Notes: generated from the letters alone by a model not told the origin. A stretch of 41,902 bases of DNA from Rubrivivax sp. (GCA_021297985.1 JAJTGU010000048.1:1-41902); one strand, 5' to 3'; counted from the first letter of the stretch, positions 1 through 8,840 are shown. Numbers and translations are program-made.

Positions 1-12
1 CCGCCCAGAGGC

Positions 13-255
13 TCAGCGCTCCTGCGGGGTGCCTGAGCGTTTGAGCAAGGTAAGTGCCAGGCTGGCGGAGGCCACCATGAGGAACAGGCTTACCGCATTG
101 AGCACCGGTGTGGCACCTTCGCGCATGCGGCCGTACATCATGACGGTCAGCGGCGCGTCGGAACCCACCAGCATCAGCGTGGTGTTGAAGTTCTCGAACG
201 ACATGAGGAAGGCCATGGCGGCCGCGCCGACGATCAGTTTGAGCTTGACTTGCAT
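13..255 (-). pseudogene. C-terminal remnant of a PotC/YdcV-like ABC transporter permease
   Basis: The frame encodes about 80 residues that look like the last third of a spermidine/putrescine-type ABC permease. It has a membrane segment followed by FLMSFENFNTTLMLVG and a final hydrophobic helix, which matches the family pattern LSFDDF...FLVG. A complete permease is about 260-290 residues and carries the EAA loop before this point; here the loop and the first four or five membrane segments are absent. The open frame continues upstream to 423, but that part is Arg/Pro-rich and not permease-like. The start at 255 has no convincing ribosome binding site. The natural stop is inside the window, so this is truncation and not an edge effect. 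The 261 nt between it and holC hold no recognisable gene. I infer a deletion or rearrangement scar. Confidence 0.7.
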
Positions 256-506
256 GTGGGGAAGACTCCGAAAAGTGTCCAGATGGAACAGGAGGGAACG
301 CAAAAGGAAGACAGGACAACATCTGCCCAACCGGCGACGATAACCCGCACCTGAGCTCGGTCCCCCCGGGAGAACCCGCCTTGCCAGGGGCCCATGAGAA
401 GACTCCGGCTCGATCAGGAACAAGCGTTGCCTCGGGCCACAACGGGCGGCCGCCTGATCCGGAAGACAACAGAGCGTCCTGTTGCAAACCTTGGGGTTGA
501 AGGCTT

Positions 507-527
507 CCGCCAGCGCTCAGCTGGCGG
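507..527 (-). other. Perfect inverted repeat spanning the holC stop codon
   Basis: CCGCCAGC at 507-514 and GCTGGCGG at 520-527 form an 8-bp stem with a 5-nt loop, and the holC stop (517-519) sits in the loop. It is a possible transcript-end hairpin for the pepA-holC unit. No T-run follows on the minus strand, so a classical intrinsic terminator is not supported. Confidence 0.4.
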
Positions 528-969
528 GTGCGGCATTGCGGTGACTGGGTTCCAGACCGAGCGCCTTCCACCGTCGCCAGCGCTCGCGGCCCGCAGCGGC
601 GTCGTCGGCTTCGTGCGACACCAGTTCCACAACGCGCTCGAAGTCCACGGATTCGGCAGGGACATCCGCACCCAGATTCACCAGCACGGTGCAGGCCGTC
701 GGGACCTGCGCGCTGACGGCCAACCAGATGGGCGTACGCCCGATGCGAACGGCATCGGGCTGCGGCCCGGCGCTACCCGCTGGCCAGCGCTGGTGCGGTA
801 CGAACTCGCGCTCTTCAAATGTCCAGAGTTCGCGGTCCAGCTTCGCCAGCGTGGCCGAGGGTGCCGTGACAAGCACCCGCAACCCCTGACGTTGCGCCTT
901 GCGCAGCAGCCTGCAGGCATAGCCGATCGGGTCGGGCAGCCCGGTGTGGAACTCGACGTTCGACGCCAT
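517..969 (-). CDS. holC: DNA polymerase III subunit chi
   Basis: 150 residues, the usual size for HolC. The N-terminus (MASNVEFHTGLPDP) and the stretch YACRLLRKAQRQGLRVLVTA are typical of the chi subunit, followed by LDRELWTFEEREFVPH and a C-terminal part with the DVPAESVDFERVVELVS pattern. Chi binds the C-terminal tail of SSB and, through psi, connects the clamp loader to single-stranded DNA on the lagging strand; it has a degenerate nucleotide-hydrolase-like fold. It lies 31 nt downstream of pepA on the same strand, the conserved proteobacterial pepA-holC order, so co-transcription with pepA is likely. A valS gene, which follows holC in many genomes, is absent; a degraded permease fragment lies there instead. 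Confidence 0.93.
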   Translation of the reverse strand: MASNVEFHTGLPDPIGYACRLLRKAQRQGLRVLVTAPSATLAKLDRELWTFEEREFVPHQRWPAGSAGPQPDAVRIGRTPIWLAVSAQVPTACTVLVNLGADVPAESVDFERVVELVSHEADDAAAGRERWRRWKALGLEPSHRNAAPAS

Positions 970-1000
970 GGCCGACCCGAGGCTCTACGATGACCTCGGA

Positions 1001-2467
1001 TCAGCGCGCCCGGGCGAACACGAACTCGGCCAGCAAGCCCACCGGGCGGCCGGTGGCACCCTTGGCGGCCCCGCTCTTCCAGGCCGTTCCGGCGATGTCC
1101 AGATGCGCCCAACGCAGCTTGGCGGTGAATCGCTTGAGAAACATCGCGGCGGTGATGGCGCCGCCGGCGCGTCCGCCGATGTTGCCCATGTCGGCGAAGT
1201 TGCTCTTCAGCCCCTCGTCGTACTCGTCGTCCAGCGGCATGCGCCAGGCGGGGTCGAGGGCTGCATCGCCCGCGGCAAGCAGTTCGGCGGCCAGCGCTTC
1301 GTCGGCGCTGAACAGCCCGCTGCGATGGTGCCCCAGCGCAATGACGCAGGCGCCGGTCAGCGTCGCGACATCGACCACCGCCGCCGGCTCGAAGCGCTCG
1401 GCATAGGTCAAGGCGTCGCACAGGATCAGCCGGCCCTCGGCGTCGGTGTTCAGGATCTCGATCGTCTTGCCCGACATCGACGTCACCACGTCGCCGGGCT
1501 TGACGGCCCGGCCGCCGGGCATGTTCTCGGTCGCCGGCACAAGCACGACCAGGTTGACCCGGGCCTTGGCCGCCGCCACGGCCTTGAGCGCACCGAGCAC
1601 GCTGGCGGCACCGCCCATGTCGAACTTCATCTCGTCCATCTCGGCGCCCGGCTTGAGTGAGATGCCTCCAGTGTCAAAGGTGATGCCTTTGCCGACGAGC
1701 ACGATGGGGCGCTCCTTCTTGGCGCCGCCCAGATACTGCGCGACGATGAACTTGCACGGCTCGGCCGAGCCTTGGGCAACGGCAAGGAAGGACCCCATGC
1801 CGAGCTTCTCGCAGTCCTTGCGCTCGAGAACCTGGACCTTGACGCCATGCTCCTTGCCGATTTGCTGGGCGGCAGCGGCCAGCGTGCTGGGTGTGCAGTG
1901 GTTGCCCGGCAGGTTGGCGAGTTCTCGGGCCAGATCGACGCCAGAGGCGATGGCGATGCCTCGGGCCAGGCCCGCCTTGGCGACCGCCTCGTCGGCCTTG
2001 GCGACGATCAGCGACACGCTGGCCAGCTTGCTGGCCGGTGGCGCACTCGGCTTGGTGTGCCGGTACAGGTAGGTGGCTTCGCTGACCGCGGCTGCCAGGG
2101 CCTGGGCCGCGGGCTGGGCCGCGATCTCGCCGACCGCCGCGACCACCAGCTTGCTCGTGCCACCACCCTTGACGAGGGCCAGTCCGGCGGAAAGCGCCTT
2201 GCGCCAGGCCTTGGCCGAAGAATCCGCAGCGATGGCCAGCACCAGGCGTCGCGCCTTCACGCCGACCACACGATGCAGCATCACGGCCTGCCCGGACTTG
2301 GCTTGAAGTTCGCCGTCGTCCAGCGCGGCGCTCAGGGCTTCGGCCAGCGGCGCTTCCAGCGCTGCGGCATGGTCCTTGGGTTCGGCGCCCACCAGCACCA
2401 GCATCAGGGTGTCCGCGGAGACGCGGGCGAGGCCGGCCTTGGGCACGACGAGCGTGTTGAAATCCAT
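1001..2467 (-). CDS. pepA: Leucyl aminopeptidase (M17 family)
   Basis: 488 residues. This is a cytosolic two-metal aminopeptidase of family M17. The start MDFNTLVV at 2467 gives the usual family length; the open frame extends further upstream but runs into lptF. The N-terminal regulatory/DNA-binding-like domain covers about residues 1-160 and the catalytic domain about 170-485. Metal ligands and catalytic residues are all visible: K260 and D265 in GKGITFDTGG, K272 in SLKP, D283 in KFDMGG, and D342, E344 and R346 in the signature NTDAEGR. The protein releases N-terminal residues from peptides; in E. coli it also acts as an accessory DNA-binding protein in cer recombination and carAB control. 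It is divergent from lptF with only 40 nt between the start codons, so the two promoters must overlap or lie inside the coding regions. It is probably the first gene of pepA-holC. Confidence 0.97.
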   Translation of the reverse strand: MDFNTLVVPKAGLARVSADTLMLVLVGAEPKDHAAALEAPLAEALSAALDDGELQAKSGQAVMLHRVVGVKARRLVLAIAADSSAKAWRKALSAGLALVKGGGTSKLVVAAVGEIAAQPAAQALAAAVSEATYLYRHTKPSAPPASKLASVSLIVAKADEAVAKAGLARGIAIASGVDLARELANLPGNHCTPSTLAAAAQQIGKEHGVKVQVLERKDCEKLGMGSFLAVAQGSAEPCKFIVAQYLGGAKKERPIVLVGKGITFDTGGISLKPGAEMDEMKFDMGGAASVLGALKAVAAAKARVNLVVLVPATENMPGGRAVKPGDVVTSMSGKTIEILNTDAEGRLILCDALTYAERFEPAAVVDVATLTGACVIALGHHRSGLFSADEALAAELLAAGDAALDPAWRMPLDDEYDEGLKSNFADMGNIGGRAGGAITAAMFLKRFTAKLRWAHLDIAGTAWKSGAAKGATGRPVGLLAEFVFARAR

Positions 2468-2507
2468 GTTCGATCCGGCCCCGTGGCCGCGTAGGAAAAA
2501 GTCTCTC

Positions 2508-3704
2508 ATGTTATTCGACACCACCGTCCGCAAGGAGCTGGCCCGGGGCTTCGGTGCCACGCTGGTGGTCATCCTCACCATCGTGCTGACGAGCTTCCTG
2601 ATCCGCACGGTCGGCCAGGCGGCAAGTGGCTCCATCGCGCCTCAAGACGTGGTGCTGCTGCTCGGCTACGTCACTCTCGGGCACCTGCCGACGATCCTGG
2701 CGTGCTCACTGTTCGTCGCGGTCGTGATCACGATCGGTCGCATGTACCGCGACAGCGAGATGGCGATCTGGTTCGCCAGCGGGGTCGGTCTGTCGCGCTT
2801 CGTGCGTCCGGTGCTGCGAATGGCCTGGCCGGTGCTGTTGGTGATCGGGTTGTTGCTGCTCTTCGTCTGGCCGTGGGGAAATCGCTCGCGCACGGAGCTT
2901 CAGGAGCGCTATCAGCAACGGGGCGATCTCTCGCGGGTCACGCCGGGGGTGTTCCAGAGCAGCCGCGACGGTCGGCGCGTGTTCTTCGTCGAACGTGGGC
3001 CGACGTCGGCGGTCGCACCGGCAGCGGCTGTGGACGAAGCGTCTGATCCAGGCAAAGCCCAGACGCCCGAGACCACCAGTGCCCGCAATGTCTTCATCCT
3101 GACTCAGAACGACCGCGGCGAGTCGGTGACCACGGCACGCAGCGGCCGCCTGGAAACCCAGGCCGGCTCCGGAGACACCTTCCTCGTGCTGGAGCGTGGC
3201 CAGCGCAGCGACGTGAATCTGGACAGCGGCGAAAGCACCGTGTCGCGCTTCGAGGACTATCGGGTTCTGGCCAACCAACGCCAGGCTCGATCAGCCCAGG
3301 TTCAGCCGCCCAAGGCCGTGTCCACTCTGGACCTGATCCGGCAGCCAACGCCCCGCCATCAAGGCGAACTGACCTGGCGACTGGGCATGCTGCTGGCGGC
3401 AGGCAACCTGCTCCTGCTCGGCCTGGCGATGTCGGCCAGCAACCCACGTCGTGCCAGCAACTGGAATCTGTTGCTGGCACTGCTGGCATTCCTGGTCTAC
3501 TTCAACCTGGTCGGACTGTCTCAAGCCTGGGTGGCCAGCGGCCGACTCGGCATGGCAACAGCGCTTGTCGCGCTGCACGGCAGCGCGTTTGCGCTGGCCG
3601 TCGCGTTGCTCTGGTGGCGCGATCATGCCGCGGTGGTGGCCTGGTGGCCACGACGACGTCCGGCAGGGACCTCACCCCCGGACATGGTCGGGAATACGGC
3701 ATGA
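2508..3704 (+). CDS. lptF: LPS export ABC transporter permease LptF
   Basis: 398 residues. LptF is one of two inner-membrane permeases that, with LptB and LptC, extract lipopolysaccharide from the inner membrane for transport across the periplasm. The start MLFDTTVRKELARGF is the characteristic opening. Membrane segments are visible at about residues 15-40, 55-80 and 100-125, followed by a periplasmic beta-jellyroll domain (about 140-280) and three C-terminal membrane helices (about 300-395). The jellyroll contains an Ala/Pro/Thr-rich loop (about residues 165-195) that looks like a lineage-specific insertion. The stop codon overlaps the lptG start as ATGA, so the two are translationally coupled, as expected for subunits made 1:1. 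Confidence 0.95.
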   Translation: MLFDTTVRKELARGFGATLVVILTIVLTSFLIRTVGQAASGSIAPQDVVLLLGYVTLGHLPTILACSLFVAVVITIGRMYRDSEMAIWFASGVGLSRFVRPVLRMAWPVLLVIGLLLLFVWPWGNRSRTELQERYQQRGDLSRVTPGVFQSSRDGRRVFFVERGPTSAVAPAAAVDEASDPGKAQTPETTSARNVFILTQNDRGESVTTARSGRLETQAGSGDTFLVLERGQRSDVNLDSGESTVSRFEDYRVLANQRQARSAQVQPPKAVSTLDLIRQPTPRHQGELTWRLGMLLAAGNLLLLGLAMSASNPRRASNWNLLLALLAFLVYFNLVGLSQAWVASGRLGMATALVALHGSAFALAVALLWWRDHAAVVAWWPRRRPAGTSPPDMVGNTA

Positions 3705-4837
3705 GGACGGTCCGTCGGCTGCTCTGGCGCGACATCACGAGTTCGGTGGCATTCGTGTCTCTGGCCTTTCTGTCGCTTTTCTTCTTCATTGACTTCGTCG
3801 AGGAACTTGGAAACGTCGGCACACGGGGTCGCACCGCCGGACATGCGGCGTTGGCGGCGCTGTACGAGTTGCCGGGGCTCTTCTACGAACTGATGCCGAT
3901 CGCGGTGCTCATCGGCACGACCTACACGCTCGCGCGGCTGGCCCAAACCAGCGAGTTCACGATCCTGCGCACCGGCGGCCTCGGGCCTGGGCGCGCGTTG
4001 GGCCTGTTGGCAACGCTGGGGCTGGCGTTTGCGGCGTTCACCTTCGTGATCGGCGACTGGCTGGCGCCAGCGGGCGAGCGCGCCGGTGTACGACTCCAGG
4101 GCCAGTTCGACGACAGCCTCAGCATCGCCGGCGCACCGGGGGCAGCGCCTGGCGCCTGGCTGAAGGAACGGCGGAGCACGCCCACGGGCGAACACAGCAT
4201 CTCGGTGCATGTGGCGGCGGCCAGCGCCAGTGGCAGCCTGCAGGCGGTGCGCATCTACGAGTTTGATGGCGACGGCGCCCTGGCCCTGCGGATTTCGGCG
4301 CGCAGTGCCACGGTCGACGACGAGGGGGTCTGGACGCTGCGCGATGTCGAGCGCCAGCGCTGGCCTGGGGCTGGCACGACCGCACCCGCACAAACCCAGC
4401 CCGCGGAGCGCGAGCGGCTTGCGGAGATGCGCTGGAAGAGCCAACTCACGGCCGAGGTCGTGGCCGCCGCGGTGTTGCCGCTGGCGACCATGACGACCCG
4501 CGAACTCTGGCGGTATTCGGAGCACTTGAGTGACCAGGACCAGGCCTCGCAACGTCACCAGATCCGGTTCTGGAACAAGGCCCTGTACCCGCTGGCCTGC
4601 CTCGTGATGGTGGCGTTGGCCCTGCCTTTCGCCTACCTGCACGCCCGCGCGGGCGGCATCAGCCTGAAGGTCTTCGGCGGCATCATGCTGGGGATCAGCT
4701 TCATCCTGTTGAACAAGCTCAGCGGCCACATCGGGATGCTGCAAGGTTGGGTGCCCTGGTTGGCGGCGGCTGCGCCGAGCCTGCTGTACCTGGGCATCTC
4801 GCTCGCCGCCTTTGCCTGGCTCGTGCGCTACCGCTGA
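3701..4837 (+). CDS. lptG: LPS export ABC transporter permease LptG
   Basis: 378 residues. This is the partner permease of LptF in the LptB2FG extractor. The start MRTVRRLLWRDITSSVAFV at 3701 overlaps the lptF stop by four nucleotides. The layout mirrors LptF: N-terminal helices including FLSLFFFIDFVEELGNVG (typical of LptG), a coupling region with ARLAQTSEFTILRTGG, a periplasmic jellyroll (about 130-270), and three C-terminal helices ending at YLGISLAAFAWLVRYR. The motif LPFAYLHARAGGISLKVFGG near residue 310 is strongly LptF/G-like. cbiX starts 15 nt downstream on the same strand, so transcription may continue into that gene. Confidence 0.95.
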   Translation: MRTVRRLLWRDITSSVAFVSLAFLSLFFFIDFVEELGNVGTRGRTAGHAALAALYELPGLFYELMPIAVLIGTTYTLARLAQTSEFTILRTGGLGPGRALGLLATLGLAFAAFTFVIGDWLAPAGERAGVRLQGQFDDSLSIAGAPGAAPGAWLKERRSTPTGEHSISVHVAAASASGSLQAVRIYEFDGDGALALRISARSATVDDEGVWTLRDVERQRWPGAGTTAPAQTQPAERERLAEMRWKSQLTAEVVAAAVLPLATMTTRELWRYSEHLSDQDQASQRHQIRFWNKALYPLACLVMVALALPFAYLHARAGGISLKVFGGIMLGISFILLNKLSGHIGMLQGWVPWLAAAAPSLLYLGISLAAFAWLVRYR

Positions 4838-4852
4838 CCGTCCGTCGGAACC

Positions 4853-5227
4853 ATGACCCACCGTGCCCTGATCCTCTTTGCCCATGGCGCCCGCGACCCG
4901 CGCTGGGCGGCTCCGTTCGAGGCCGTCGCCGAGAAGCTGCGCGCGACTCGACCCGATCTGCCGGTGTCGCTGGCCTACCTGGAACTGATGTCCCCCAGTC
5001 TGGCCGAGGCCGCGGACGCGCTGATCCACGCGGGTGTCGACCGCCTCGAGGTGCTGCCGTTGTTCCTCGGGACCGGCGGCCACCTCCGGCGAGACCTCCC
5101 GCTGCTCGTCGAGTCCCTGCGCAAGGCGCATCCGGGTCTCGACGTGCATCTGCACCCGGCGGTTGGAGAGCATCCGGCCTTGACCGCGGCGATGGCCTCG
5201 GTCGCTTCAGAGATTCTCAGCCCATGA
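4853..5227 (+). CDS. cbiX: CbiX-family sirohydrochlorin chelatase (short form)
   Basis: 124 residues, the length of the small single-domain CbiX proteins that act as homodimers. These insert Co2+ (or Fe2+ in SirB-like members) into sirohydrochlorin, for cobalamin or siroheme synthesis. The two metal-binding histidines of the class II chelatase family are present: H11 in LILFAHGARDPRW and H77 in FLGTGGHLRRD. There is no His-rich C-terminal tail. The gene sits 15 nt after lptG and overlaps the following aminotransferase gene by ATGA, so it is probably read as part of the lptFG-cbiX-aminotransferase run. No other tetrapyrrole genes are in the window. Metal specificity (Co or Fe/Ni) cannot be decided from sequence alone. 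Confidence 0.9.
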   Translation: MTHRALILFAHGARDPRWAAPFEAVAEKLRATRPDLPVSLAYLELMSPSLAEAADALIHAGVDRLEVLPLFLGTGGHLRRDLPLLVESLRKAHPGLDVHLHPAVGEHPALTAAMASVASEILSP

Positions 5228-6384
5228 ACGCCCTGCCTCTGCCTGTCGTCAGCCGCCTCCCACATGTCGGCACCACGATCTTCAGCGTCATGTCCGCGCT
5301 GGCCGCCGAACACGGTGCGGTCAACCTGGGCCAGGGCTTCCCGGACTTCGACTGCGACCCGGCATTGCTGGACTGCGTCGAGCGCGCACTTCGGGCCGGT
5401 CACAACCAGTACCCGCCGATGCCCGGTGTGCCGGCGTTGCGCGAGGCCGTCGCGGCCAAGCTGATGGCGTTCTACGACCACCAGGCGGACCCCGGAACCG
5501 AGATCACCATCACCGCCGGTGCGACGCAGGCGATCCTGACGGCCGTGCTCGCCCTTGTGCACCCAGGCGACGAGGTGATCGTGCTCGAGCCTTGCTACGA
5601 CAGCTACGCGCCGAACATCGAGCTTGCCGGCGGCCGGGTGGTCCGCGTCCCGCTGACGCCTGGCAGCTTCAGACCCGACTTCGCGCGGATCGCCGCTGCA
5701 ATCGGCCCGCGGACGCGACTGTTGATGATCAACTCGCCGCACAACCCCAGCGCGACCGCGTGGACCGCCGAGGAAATCCGCCAGCTTCACGACCTGCTCG
5801 AACCGACCGGCATCTGGCTGTTGGCCGACGAGGTCTATGAGCACATGGTCTTCGATGGCGCGCGACACGAGAGCGTGCTTCGCCACCCGGGCCTTGCGGC
5901 ACGCAGCATCGTGGTCTCGAGCTTCGGCAAGACCTTCCACGTCACCGGCTGGAAAGTCGGCTACGTGGTTGCACCGGCCGGCATGACGGCTGAGTTCCGC
6001 AAGGTGCACCAGTTCAACGTCTTCACCGTCAACACGCCGATGCAGCATGCACTGGCGGACTACATGGGCAACCTGGCGTCTGTCCGCGACCTGCCGGCCT
6101 TCTACCAGGCCAAACGCGACCATTTCCGCGCCGGCCTGGCGGCCACGCCGCTCAAGGCCTTGCACACCCAGGGCAGCTACTTCCAGTTGGTCGACTACTC
6201 GGCCGTCAGCACCCTGCCCGAGGCCGACTTCTGCCGCTGGCTGACGCGCGAGTGTGGCGTCGCGGCGATCCCGCTGTCAGCCTTCTACGAAGGCGGTTTT
6301 GAACAGGGCCTGATCCGGCTGTGCTTTGCCAAGCGGGAAGCCACGCTCGACGCGGCGCTGCAGCGGCTGGCGCGGCTTCAGTAG
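5224..6384 (+). CDS. PLP-dependent methionine/aromatic aminotransferase (YbdL-like)
   Basis: 386 residues, a fold-type I aminotransferase of the Ialpha subgroup. The opening LPHVGTTIFSVMSALAAEHGAVNLGQGFPDFD is very close to the methionine aminotransferase YbdL/MtnE-like group and to kynurenine aminotransferases. The PLP lysine is K236 in SSFGKTFHVTGWK; the phosphate- and ring-contacting motifs GATQAI (99-104), NSPHNPS (170-176) and ADEVYEH (201-207) are intact. A likely role is transamination of 4-methylthio-2-oxobutanoate in the methionine salvage pathway or of aromatic/methionine substrates; the exact substrate is inference. The start codon overlaps the cbiX stop (ATGA). The gene is convergent with the FimV-like gene and the two coding ends overlap by 7 nt. 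Confidence 0.88.
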   Translation: MNALPLPVVSRLPHVGTTIFSVMSALAAEHGAVNLGQGFPDFDCDPALLDCVERALRAGHNQYPPMPGVPALREAVAAKLMAFYDHQADPGTEITITAGATQAILTAVLALVHPGDEVIVLEPCYDSYAPNIELAGGRVVRVPLTPGSFRPDFARIAAAIGPRTRLLMINSPHNPSATAWTAEEIRQLHDLLEPTGIWLLADEVYEHMVFDGARHESVLRHPGLAARSIVVSSFGKTFHVTGWKVGYVVAPAGMTAEFRKVHQFNVFTVNTPMQHALADYMGNLASVRDLPAFYQAKRDHFRAGLAATPLKALHTQGSYFQLVDYSAVSTLPEADFCRWLTRECGVAAIPLSAFYEGGFEQGLIRLCFAKREATLDAALQRLARLQ

Positions 6385-8642
6385 CGCGACGTGACCGGCT
6401 TGTCGTCAAACGGGTCGAAGATGCTCGTTCGGCGATCGCCCTCAGGGGCCGCTGTCGAGATGTCGAAGTCCACCGGTGCGGTGGGCCGGTCTGAAAGGTC
6501 GCGGAAGCCCGAATCGGGGCCGAAACCGCTGTTGGGCCCCAACTCGCCTTCCAGGCCCAGGTAAGGCTGGGGCGCTGTGGGGCTGAATTCAGCACCTTCG
6601 GTGATGGGCAGCAGGAGGTCGACACTGGCGCTGCCCACGGCCTCACGATCCAGCAGGTCGCGCGCCAGGGCGTAGAGAAACAGCACTTCCCGGTAGGCCG
6701 GCAACTCGAACAAGTCGCCACGGCTCTTGCGAAACAGCAGCGCCTCGAGCTCGGCCATGGCGTCCAGGGGCTTGCCCCAGACCTGCTGAAGGCGTGGCAT
6801 GACCTCCGGGTAGGCATCGAGGGCACGACCGGCATTGAGATCGCTGCCCCACTCCGGGGCGTAGGCATTGAAGCGCTGGTTGAATCGGCTGCGGGTGCGC
6901 TCGTAGGCGGCCTGCTCGCCTCGCCGGCGATGGATTTCCAGCAGCTTCAGGTATGGCAATGGGCTGCCCCCGCCAGTCTCCCGCAGATGCTCAACGAGCA
7001 AATCGACGGCGGCATCCTGCTGGCCCAGAACGATGAAGAACTCGGCCTGCTGCTCAAGGTCGATCAGTTCCTCGATGGAGACATCACGCGACTGCGCGGC
7101 CTCGGCCTCGGGCAGGCGCAGGCTCGGCGGCAGAACCTCGGTACGCTCGGATGGTCTCTCGGAGGGTCGCTCGGCCAGCGGCCTGGCGGCTGGAGCCGGA
7201 TGGGCCGGCACGGCCGTGGCCGGAGGCACTTCCTGGGTGACCAACGGGATGGGCGCCGTGGTGGCACGGCCAAACGCCGAATCCTGTACCACAGCCGGAG
7301 CAGCACTGCGGCCACGTGCAGCCGCGGCCGGCAGGGTCACTGGACCTGGATCGCGCGCCCGCGCATGCGCCGGTGTGGTCTGGGGCCGCGCAGGTGCACC
7401 GGCAAACGCCGAGACGCCAGCATCGCGGTCGAACTTCGAGGCTGCGCCGGCATCGTGAGCGCTGCGACCAAAACCCGAAGGCCGGCCTTGCCCGGCCATC
7501 GGCCCGTCGCCCTCGGCGTGGCGCGAGTTCCCGGCACGCTCGAACGCCATGCGCTGCCATTCCAGCTGACGCCGGCGGTGCACGCCGCCCAGGTGCCAGC
7601 CGATCGCGCCAGACAACACCGTCAACGCCAGGCTGCCCCACATCAAGGGCTTGAACCAGCGGCTCTCGCGCTGGCTGCTCGCCAGTTCGCTGCGCATCGC
7701 CGCGGTCGCCGCCGTCTGCCGCTGCTTGTCGTCCTGCAACTGAGTCACCGTCGACTCGAGCGACTGGATCCGTGCGGCAGCAGCCGAAGCAGCCGAAGCC
7801 GCCGCCCGGGCAGCCTCCGCAGCCTGCGCCACCGCCAGCAGGGCCTGCTCGACGACGGCGCTTTCGGCAGCCGAAGGCGTCGCCACGCCGACAGCCGAAG
7901 GCGGCTCTGCAGCTTCAAGCATCAGCCGCGGCGCCGGCTCTGGAGCACCACGTGCTGCGGCGGGATTCGCCACGCGGGTGGGCGCGCGCGTCGCTGCCGC
8001 CCGAACCGTCGCCGGGCGAGGTTCCTTGCGCCGCGCGGCGGTCGACCTTCCCTCGGGGAGCGTTCGCGCTCCAGCGCCAGTCGGCGCGCGCGCCGAGGCG
8101 GCATCACGCGTCGGCGCCGCTGCCGGGTCCAAGGCCTGTGGCGGCGTCGCGACAGGAGCCGCCTGCTGCGGCTCCGAAGCCGCAGCGGCGGAACCCGAAG
8201 GGACACCCGAGCCGCTGGCCGCCGCCGGATCGACCGGCAGATCGGTCAGCAGCACGAACTGCCGAGCCACCCGTGGGTTGCACCCGGTGGTCAGGCGGAC
8301 GGAGACCACCGGCTCGTCGACAACGAGCGTGCTTCGCACCCGGATCCGGGCCCGGTCGACGCCCGTGGGCTCGACTTGCACCCGAACCGCGTGGGCGGGC
8401 ACCCGACGCTCGCCAAAGACCACCTCGGCAGAGGCGCACTCGGCATTCGTGACCTCGCCAGGCTCGCCCCGAACGGTCACCTCGAAGTCGAGCAGTTGCC
8501 CAAGCACCGGGTTGGCGGCCCAAGCCCACATCGGCGCAAGGCCCGCAAGCACGGCCACAAGGACCCCTGCGAACCAGACGTCGCGCCTCGGCAATCGGGC
8601 TGTGCAGTTCTGCAAACGCTGGATCTGGCGCGTGGGGGTCAT
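6378..8642 (-). CDS. FimV/HubP-like inner-membrane protein with C-terminal TPR-like domain
   Basis: 754 residues from the ATG at 8642. I see an N-terminal signal segment (about 22-43, ending AWA-AN), then a periplasmic domain beginning NPVLGQLLDFEVTV, the FimV-type opening, with C69 and C121 available for a disulphide. An Ala/Pro-rich linker (140-250) follows, then an alanine-rich coiled coil (about 262-327), one membrane helix (about 330-352), a second disordered Pro/Ala/Arg-rich cytoplasmic linker with a short SERP repeat near 492-500, and a C-terminal helical domain with EELIDLEQQAEFFIVLG (about 524-600), the FimV TPR-like module. FimV/HubP proteins organise cell poles, type IV pili and chemoreceptors. 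The usual partners asd, leuB and truA are not adjacent, so this may be a paralogue of the main FimV; no peptidoglycan-binding LysM domain is evident. Confidence 0.72.
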   Translation of the reverse strand: MTPTRQIQRLQNCTARLPRRDVWFAGVLVAVLAGLAPMWAWAANPVLGQLLDFEVTVRGEPGEVTNAECASAEVVFGERRVPAHAVRVQVEPTGVDRARIRVRSTLVVDEPVVSVRLTTGCNPRVARQFVLLTDLPVDPAAASGSGVPSGSAAAASEPQQAAPVATPPQALDPAAAPTRDAASARAPTGAGARTLPEGRSTAARRKEPRPATVRAAATRAPTRVANPAAARGAPEPAPRLMLEAAEPPSAVGVATPSAAESAVVEQALLAVAQAAEAARAAASAASAAAARIQSLESTVTQLQDDKQRQTAATAAMRSELASSQRESRWFKPLMWGSLALTVLSGAIGWHLGGVHRRRQLEWQRMAFERAGNSRHAEGDGPMAGQGRPSGFGRSAHDAGAASKFDRDAGVSAFAGAPARPQTTPAHARARDPGPVTLPAAAARGRSAAPAVVQDSAFGRATTAPIPLVTQEVPPATAVPAHPAPAARPLAERPSERPSERTEVLPPSLRLPEAEAAQSRDVSIEELIDLEQQAEFFIVLGQQDAAVDLLVEHLRETGGGSPLPYLKLLEIHRRRGEQAAYERTRSRFNQRFNAYAPEWGSDLNAGRALDAYPEVMPRLQQVWGKPLDAMAELEALLFRKSRGDLFELPAYREVLFLYALARDLLDREAVGSASVDLLLPITEGAEFSPTAPQPYLGLEGELGPNSGFGPDSGFRDLSDRPTAPVDFDISTAAPEGDRRTSIFDPFDDKPVTSRY

Positions 8643-8840
8643 GCAATCGGAGTCCGGCCCGGGCCCCAAGGTGCTGTGGCAAGTGAAGGTCGAACTCGGT
8701 TGTGCAACGAACTGAAACGACTCTAGCACGCACCCCTACACCCGGAGGGGTCAGAGTTCACGCGTCGCCGACACCGGACCCACGGGCGCCACGGCGGACA
8801 ATGCCAAGCTCCGAAAACCCTGTCGCTGAAGAGACAAGCG

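Noticed and set aside
3623-5173. A 516-codon minus-strand frame opposite lptG and cbiX
   Set aside because: Gln/His/Arg-rich antisense product of high-GC coding DNA; lptG and cbiX on the plus strand have clear family motifs.
7780-8210. Short direct repeats in the FimV-like gene and in the lipoprotein gene around 38460-38600, checked as possible CRISPR or minisatellite
   Set aside because: They are irregular Ala/Pro codon runs in disordered linkers with no spacer structure. No CRISPR array is in the window.
6930-8726. Long plus-strand frames opposite the FimV-like gene
   Set aside because: Arginine-rich shadow translation of an Ala/Pro-coding region; the minus strand has signal, coiled coil, membrane helix and TPR-like domain.
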